A stretch of 64,000 bases of DNA from Liolophura sinensis (taxonomy: Eukaryota; Mollusca; Polyplacophora; Chitonida; Chitonidae), in assembly GCF_032854445.1 (NCBI RefSeq), contig NC_088299.1, positions 11,773,608 through 11,837,607 of the forward strand, written 5' to 3'. A program made the translations under genes and the position numbers. The notes beneath the pieces were generated by a model, which searched no databases, had not been told where the DNA came from, and saw nothing but the letters and a program-made list of their open reading frames with translations. Of the stretch, positions 57,320 through 64,000 are shown piece by piece; position 1 is the stretch's first letter; each line of letters opens with the position of its first letter.

Positions 57320-58436
57320 ATTTTGCTTTCGGCAACACCACTCCAACAAACGAAGAATGGAAGGAACTCTTTCTGTAAATGCACTTCACTGGTTTTGTAC
57401 ACCAAAGCTAAACATTCCAATATGCGCAACAATGAGACCACAATTTGCATATTTCGAAAAGAAATATTGTGAATACATTAGTATATTTCAGTGTATATGG
57501 CAACCTTGTTAACTCTCATTTTTCCTTTCGATGCTTCAAGGCCTTGTGTTCATGAACATATTTGTCTTATAAACAGCCATTAATATATTTCTGTTTCTAT
57601 TTCTTTGTTTTATTTCCGCTTAGCTAGTTGTACCATGACCAATTAAAGTATATACTGATTAAAACATGGCAAATAAATGCATTCCAGAAATTGCGTACCA
57701 GGAAATTGATCAGACATATGGATTCGTTCAAATGTGTAGGTTAGTGTCTTTGTAGAAGAGAGAATGAACGGATTTTCTGTCTAATAAACCCGCACAAACG
57801 GTAAATAAGTAGTTGAATACGTAACGCGTGTATATGATCTGTACATCTATGCCAGGTTTTGATTCGTCGGCTTGATCCGTCGGATTCGACAGCAACCCTT
57901 CGGCTTGCTGGACTAAACACTGCATTCGGAGTTCAGTGCAATCAATCCAGTGCTACCACTTTCAAATATTACATACAAATCTTGGACGGTTATAAAGTCA
58001 CTTGGGTCACAGTAATAGGTGAAGAAATAATGTAAGACAAAAATATATAAATTCCATTTCAGCTTTTGTTTCTTTTAATAAGTAATATATATGTATGTAT
58101 GTATTCCCTTTCACGGACGAGCACGGATTTAAATATATTAAGGAAAGAAAGTCTCGCAGCCATTCGTCCAGCAATTATAGTACCAGTACATTGCCTCTTG
58201 TGTCATGCAAACTCCTTACAGCGCATGCGTCGCGCTTTATTTTCGCTTTACAGAACAGAACACTGTAGCAAATTACGCCAAGGTATTTTGTTTGATAATA
58301 CACTTCATTCAGCTCTTCGAGTGATTATGGCTGTTAACATGCTTGTAAGAAAACCAGTCTTGCGTGAAATATGGCATATAACTTATAATTTATGACGAAA
58401 AGGTCAGTTCATGGTTAGACCTTCATACAGTTTTCG
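57320..58436. other. No gene recognised
   Basis: AT-rich with no motif-bearing frame. A 109-codon plus-strand frame at 58066-58395 has no recognisable features. Confidence 0.4.
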
Positions 58437-58440
58437 ATCG

Positions 58441-58635
58441 ATGTAACTAGTCCGATATCATAAAGAGATCTGTTCATGATTTGTTTTCGTCAGTTCCCAA
58501 GATGTAACTAGTCCGATATCATAAAGAGATCTGTTCATGATTTGTTTTCGTCAGTCCCCAAGATGTAACTAGTCCGATATCATAAAGAGATCTGTTCATG
58601 ATTTGTTTTCGTCAGTCCCCAAGATGTAACTATTA
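58441..58635. repeat. 61-bp tandem repeat, 3 units plus a partial
   Basis: ATGTAACTAGTCCGATATCA recurs at 58441, 58502 and 58563 with an exact 61-bp step; a partial copy starts at 58624. The units are almost identical, so the array is recent. Confidence 0.95.
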
Positions 58636-59141
58636 AAAGCAACAGCCTGAGAATTAACTGGGAAATTTCCCTCAAAAATGCCGGGAGCCCGTTTCACAAA
58701 AAAGCCAAGGAATAATCTTAGCACGCCAACCAGAGGCTATTTGAATAAAGAAAATATTTGTCTATAGGCGAATTTTTGTTTTAGATTTAGCAAAGAACCC
58801 AACGTCCTGGAGTGTATATAAAGTGAGGGAAGCAACTTAGGCTTCAACAGTTTTGTGTGCCGGTATCATTTTTATTAAGTTTCTTTGTTTAGCATAGAAA
58901 TGAACCATCTTCTACAAGCACAAGAAACAAATTTGCCGAGCCCCCACATCGTGTTGTTTTTTCACCTTTTTGTTTTGTGAAATTGCTGCCTTATTTCCTG
59001 ATTTATACATAGTAATTTAATTTATTTATATTCAGAGGCTAGCAGTCAACATCACCATTCATTCAACCAATCAAATTGTTGCAGAGGTAAACACCTTATG
59101 CATTAGACCGTTTCATTTGCGCAAAATGGTCTAATCACTTG

Positions 59142-59491
59142 ATCGGGCCCCAATGGCACAGTTGGTAGCTCGTCCGCTTCGGGAGCAGTTGATCCACTGT
59201 CAATCATGGGTAGAGTCACACTTAAGACTTTAAAAAGAGGAAGTTGTAACTTCCTCGCTTGGCGTTCAGCATGAAGGGAACTGGTTGACCCGTATCAGTA
59301 TAATGGCTCGGGCGGGCGGCTTACTTGCCTTCGGTAAGGCGTCTCAGTAAAGCAGCACTAGATAAAAGAGCGGTGGAAATCCGTCCTGCAACAAGGAGGC
59401 ACATTACATGCACTCTATGGATTCCTTCATCGTCATATGACTGAAAAATTGTTAAGTACGACGTTAAACACCAAGCAAGCACTCACCCACT
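59142..59491 (+). mobile_element. SINE family B, full length with target duplication
   Basis: Head GGCACAGTTGGTAGCTCGTC, B box GTCAATCATGGG, body GTGGAAATCCGTCCTGCAAC, tail AAGCAAGCACTCACCCA. CTAATCACTTG at 59131-59141 and CTAATCACCTG at 59492-59502 are the target duplication with one change. Confidence 0.9.
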
Positions 59492-59884
59492 CTAATCACC
59501 TGTTTCGTAGTTTGCTTAGGATAGCCGTTGAATGACCCTTTGCCGTCTAACCAAACTAAGATGGATATTCTGGTGTTTTGTGAAGCAATCATTAGTTCTT
59601 TATTGGCCGTTCACACAGTCTTTAATTGAGATCTTTCTCGAAAAAAGATAAGTATTTGATATGTCCTTCATAAACCCCTGAAGTGTAAATCATAAGATAC
59701 ATTCAATTTGTCGTTGATACGGCAAGACATTTAAATCGTAAGCTGTGTAGCAAAAAACTTGCAAGATGCAACTCAAAAGTTGTTATAAAGATAATCTGTG
59801 CATTATCCAAAGTAACTGATAAAATCAGTACCTGATTTGCCCATCATATCGGTGAAGTGTAACTCATTAATTATCCTAGTGAAA

Positions 59885-61500
59885 TCAGATTTGCCATGAA
59901 CCACACACAGCTGCATGTACTGACTCACGCATAGCTGCATGAAGTAAACCACACATAGTCGCATGTACTAAACTACACATAGCAACATGTACTGAACCAC
60001 ATATATGTACTGAATCATACATAGTTACATGTGCTGAGCCAAATATAGCTACATTACTGAACAACACATAGCTGCATGTACTGAACCACACATAGCTACA
60101 TGTACTGAACCACACATAGCTACATGTACTGAACCACACATAGCTACATGTACTGAACCACACATAGCTGCATGTACTGAACCACACATAGCTACATGTA
60201 CTGAACCACACAATCAGTGCGTGATGAAATCAGCAGGTACTGAACCACACATAATTACATGTACTGAACCACACATAGCTACATGTACTGAACCACACAT
60301 AGCTGCATGTACTGAACCACACATAGCTACATGTACTGAACCACACATAGCTACATGTACTGAACCTCACATGGCTGCCTGTACTGAACCACACACAGCT
60401 GCATGTACTGAAAATCACATGGCTGCCTGTACTGCACCTCACATAGCTGCATGTACTGAACCACACATAGCTGCATGTACTGAACCACACATAGCTGCAT
60501 GTACTGAACCACACATAGCTGCATGTACTGATCCACACATAGCTACATGTACTGAACCACACATAGCTACATGTACTGAACCACACATAGCTACATGTAC
60601 TGAACCACACATAGCTACATGTACTGAACCACACATAGCTACATGTACTGAACCACACATAGCTACATGTACTGAACCACACATAGCTACATGTACTGAA
60701 CCATACATAGCTACATGTACTGAACCTCACATGGCTGCCTGTACTGAACCACATAGCTGCCTGTACTGAACCACACATAGCTGCATGTACTGAACCACAC
60801 ATAGCTACATGTACTGAACCACACATAGCTGCATGTACTGAACCACACATAGCTGCCTGTACTGAACCACACATAGCTGCATGTACTGAACCACACATAG
60901 CTACATGTACTGAACCACACATAGCTGCATGTACTGAACCACACATAGCTGCATGTACTGAACCACACATAGCTGCCTGTACTGAACCACACATAGCTAC
61001 ATGTACTGAACCACACATAGCTACATGTACTGAACCACACATAGCTACATGTACTGAACCACACATAGCTACATGTACTGAACCACACATAGCTGCATGT
61101 ACTGAACCACACATAGCTGCCTGTACTGAACCACACACAGCTGCATGTACTGGACCACACATAGCTGCATGTACTGAACCACACATAGCTACATGTACTG
61201 AACCACACATAGCTGCATGTACTGAACCACACATAGCTACATGTACTGAACCACACATAGCTGCATGTACTGAACCACACATAGCTACATGTACTGAACC
61301 ACACATAGCTGCCTGTACTGAACCACACATAGCTACATGTACTGAACCACACATAGCTGCATGTACTGAACCACACATAGCTACATGTACTGAACCACAC
61401 ATAGCTACATGTACTGAACCTCACATAGCTGCCCGTACTGAACCACACATAGTTGCATGTACTGAACCACACATAGCTACATGCACCTAACCACACATAG
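59885..61500. repeat. 24-bp satellite, about 65 units
   Basis: The unit is CTGAACCACACATAGCT plus RCATGTA. Two main variants (CTACATGTA and CTGCATGTA) and a rarer CTGCCTGTA are interspersed. Because 24 is divisible by 3 and the unit lacks stops in several frames, open frames of up to 390 codons run through on the minus strand and 182 on the plus strand. The peptides are pure 8-residue repeats and I reject them as genes. Confidence 0.97.
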
Positions 61501-61547
61501 CTTCTGAAAAACGTAGACATTAAACTATACTCAGATAATAAGTTGTT

Positions 61548-61742
61548 AGAGTGCCAACGCGGCGCGATAGGTCTGGAGACTCTCAACAATACCATCAATG
61601 TGAGCTCAAGTCGAGTTCATACTGGCACCCTGTACGGTGTACTTTGGAAGGTCTGCCAGAACGGGTGGATGGTCTTGAATTTTCCTTCAGGCTCTGTATA
61701 AAATATTCTTGTCAGTGTGAAACATCAATCAAATAAACAAAT
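61548..61742 (+). mobile_element. SINE family A, strongly diverged
   Basis: AATGTGAGCTCAAGTCGAGT (B-box side), GGAAGGTCTGCCAGAACGGG and AAACATCAATCAAATAAACA keep the family A order with many changes. Confidence 0.65.
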
Positions 61743-61744
61743 AC

Positions 61745-63350
61745 GTAAATACTCTGAGAATGCACACGTACACGAATACAGACGTAGCTTAAACAAGACA
61801 TCGCTGAGGTTTATTTCCAAAATATACAAATCTGAAGATAAACATTTATCAAAATATCAACACTTTGATTCCAGCTTTATGGCTTCGTGATCACAGATAA
61901 GATAATGTTATGTGTACACCTTACAGACTCTTGAGTGACTGTCATGAAAATCCGTTTTCTAATAGGTCCAAATCCATGCAAAAGGCCTTTGTGAGGTCTT
62001 TATTTTTGAATTTGAAACCGTGTGTCGTGACAATGGCAAGTAACACATATTATGGCGGGGAGCTGAAAGGAGAGTAAACAAACTAATTTTACCTAACGCC
62101 GAAATAATCCTAAACTATGTCTGTAAAAAAACTACTTTCATTGCTGGGAAGTAAGAAAGGACACTACACGAATGCATCCTTAGAAAGATGTCAGTTATTG
62201 GAAATCAGCACCATGGCTTTTGATGACGTCAAAAGAGTTATTCACCTCTTCATTACATAGACATGAAGTTATTCCCACAGGTGCATTCCACAAGACTTTG
62301 GCTATCACTAATATCTGGTGTTTAAATTATTTCTACATTGAAATTTCCTGGGCATTTTGATCTGCTCTCACTTCTTAGCACAGTATGATTATTGCCGAAA
62401 AAATAGGTATACAAAATTGTCAGTTGCATAAGCACATGTGTTATTGTTCTTTTGTGCTTTGTTTCATCCGTGATATCCATTTTATATATGGATTTTTAAA
62501 TCAGCCAAATAAACATAATGAACATATGTAAGAAGTATATTTATGAAAAACTTTGTCTTCCAGCGACACAGAGTATAGGAATGATACGCTTTCAGTATCC
62601 CTAGGGTTCAGATACAGCCACCCCCAGCCCGCACCCAACTGATGCGCACCCTCTCCCCCTTCCCCTCAGTCATGTATCCATCGTCAGAATATGCACACTC
62701 AACCACGGCCAAACATGGCGTGACCAGCACGTGGATAGCCGAAATGCATCTGCAGATATTATGACTGTACAATGAGTAACAAAATGCAGGAAGCATATAA
62801 TGATCTACCGGATACCCATGACCGGTGGTTACCATGCAAAAAAGAGACGTCTAGGTAAAATGATTTCAAACACTCACAATTCTTTCAGCGCTTAAAACAG
62901 AAAAAATGTAACATCACAATGTAGATAGATGATATATGACGTCATGGTGGCCATAAATTTCGACCACAAATGCAAAACTTAAATGTGATGGTTACAATAA
63001 ATGTGATAACAATTATGATAATAGCAATGTCAAAATGGCGATACATTATCAACATGGGCGATGTAGTAACGAATGATACAGAGTAGGATGGAGTGGATAT
63101 TTAACAAATGCTATTACACCATGTTGTACAGACCATGATAAAAATGACGTATGGGCAACATCTATAGCATCGTAATGTTTAAAGTAAAAGCTTACATCCA
63201 CAGGGGCCAGTATTTGTTGAGTTTTCAAATAATTTCCTGAAGGAAATAGAAAAAAAATACTGAAATAGTTCTAGTAGTTTGAACTCATCTTTGATCAGAT
63301 AATACTGGCGTTTTGAGCATTAATGACATTGATACAACATATCCGAAATA
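61745..63350. other. No gene recognised
   Basis: A 75-codon minus-strand frame at 62608-62835 has a fairly protein-like composition (VLVTPCLAVVECAYSDDGY) after a possible CTGCAG acceptor, but I cannot place it in a family. Otherwise nothing is seen. Confidence 0.35.
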
Positions 63351-63363
63351 CACGAAAGTCATA

Positions 63364-63589
63364 TGGGGGAAGGGGATCTCCGTGACTCAGTTGGTCAGCT
63401 CGCTGGCGCAGCGTAATGACCAAGGAGCCTCTCACCAAAGCGGTCGCTGTGAGTTCATTTACATCATGCTGGCTTCCTCTCCGACCGTACGTGGGAAGGT
63501 CTGCAAGCAACCTGCGGATAGTCGTGGGCCGTATAAGTGAAATATTCTTGAGTACGGCGTAAAGCACCAATCAAATAAATAAATAAATC
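63364..63589 (+). mobile_element. SINE family A with target duplication
   Basis: Head CCGTGACTCAGTTGGTCAGC, B-box region GCTGTGAGTTCATT, and a tail of AAATA repeats; ~40 bp of the body are deleted after GATAGTCGTGGGCC. AAAGTCATA is found at 63355-63363 and 63590-63598. Confidence 0.88.
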
Positions 63590-63599
63590 AAAGTCATAC

Positions 63600-64000
63600 G
63601 TGTGCATCTTATTGTAGTGATACACGATTTTAACCCATGCTGATACACCTGCCCCATGCTGTTTACCCCCGCAATCCCTCACACGATGACCAGTTTTATG
63701 GGTGAAAGAAATAGAGGAGAAACCATCACACAGCGTCATGTAATCGACGAACCAACTGAATCACAGCAGCCGGAGAAGCAGCAAGAGCTGGACTCCAACC
63801 TATCACATCATTGGTGGACTTCTGAAGAAGACAATTAGTTCGTTGGGCCAATGAGGGTCAACGAAAACACTGTGCTTCATTCGCGTGGAAAAAATAAGCT
63901 CGGTTAGACGATCCAGACCTGGAACCAAGTTTATAACCGCATAATCTGCTGTCAATCTCACACAGGCTTATTTGCAGGGGTGATTGTTAACAGCAGCTGT
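63600..64000. other. No gene recognised
   Basis: Only short frames without features up to the window end. Confidence 0.45.

Noticed and set aside
60230..61402. 390-codon minus-strand frame, and the 295- and 182-codon frames around it
   Set aside because: They are the 24-bp satellite read in different frames; no non-repeat sequence, promoter or conserved feature.
62608..62835. 75-codon minus-strand frame with protein-like composition and a possible acceptor
   Set aside because: No family resemblance, no partner exon found and no phase check possible.

Overview
The window is eukaryotic nuclear DNA from an animal. It is AT-rich, intron-bearing and packed with minisatellites and tRNA-derived SINEs, with no operons or bacterial signals. 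The SINE families (tails in AAATA/CACT repeats), a BEL/Pao LTR retrotransposon, a Tx1/L1-like LINE and FLYWCH-type transposon debris suggest a marine lophotrochozoan, most likely a mollusc. That assignment is inference from repeat style, not a database match.

Region 1 (about 0.8-14.8 kb, minus strand) is the 5' part of a spliced SLC7 amino-acid transporter gene (light chain of a heteromeric transporter, closest in wording to SLC7A9/b0,+AT). I could place exons by reading splice sites: E1 (candidate, 14668-14782), E2 (8781-8930), E3 (6911-7012), E4a (5736-5978), E4b (3956-4206), E5 (1791-1917), E6 (795-894); the 3' half lies beyond position 1. All junction phases agree. Exon 4 is tandemly duplicated, with a third relic copy near 6.3 kb. 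E4b and E5 each carry one single-base frameshift in a C-run. The E2-E3 intron contains a 16-copy minisatellite built from the end of exon E2 plus its own 5' splice site.

Region 2 (about 15-35 kb) has no cellular gene that I can support. It holds inverted-repeat (MITE-like) elements, SINEs, a degenerate LINE on the minus strand (28.1-31.7 kb) whose reverse-transcriptase active-site region has become a 64-bp tandem array, and a FLYWCH-transposon fragment held between two direct repeats (33.7-34.7 kb).

Region 3 (35.5-47.1 kb) holds two plus-strand, single-exon paralogues (35614-36330 and 46151-46921). They encode small secreted proteins with the same 12-cysteine framework and the same TATA-to-ATG distance; one ends in a GPI-type hydrophobic tail, the other in a Pro/Thr stretch and a tetrabasic site. 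I cannot name this family. Between them lies a 2.2-kb unit of two ~370-bp direct repeats enclosing two tandem arrays.

Region 4 (49.0-56.8 kb) is a nearly full-length but broken BEL/Pao retrotransposon on the minus strand, with two LTRs, a 5-bp target duplication and a SINE nested inside it. Region 5 (57-64 kb) is SINEs and a 1.6-kb, 24-bp satellite that is open in several frames but is not a gene.
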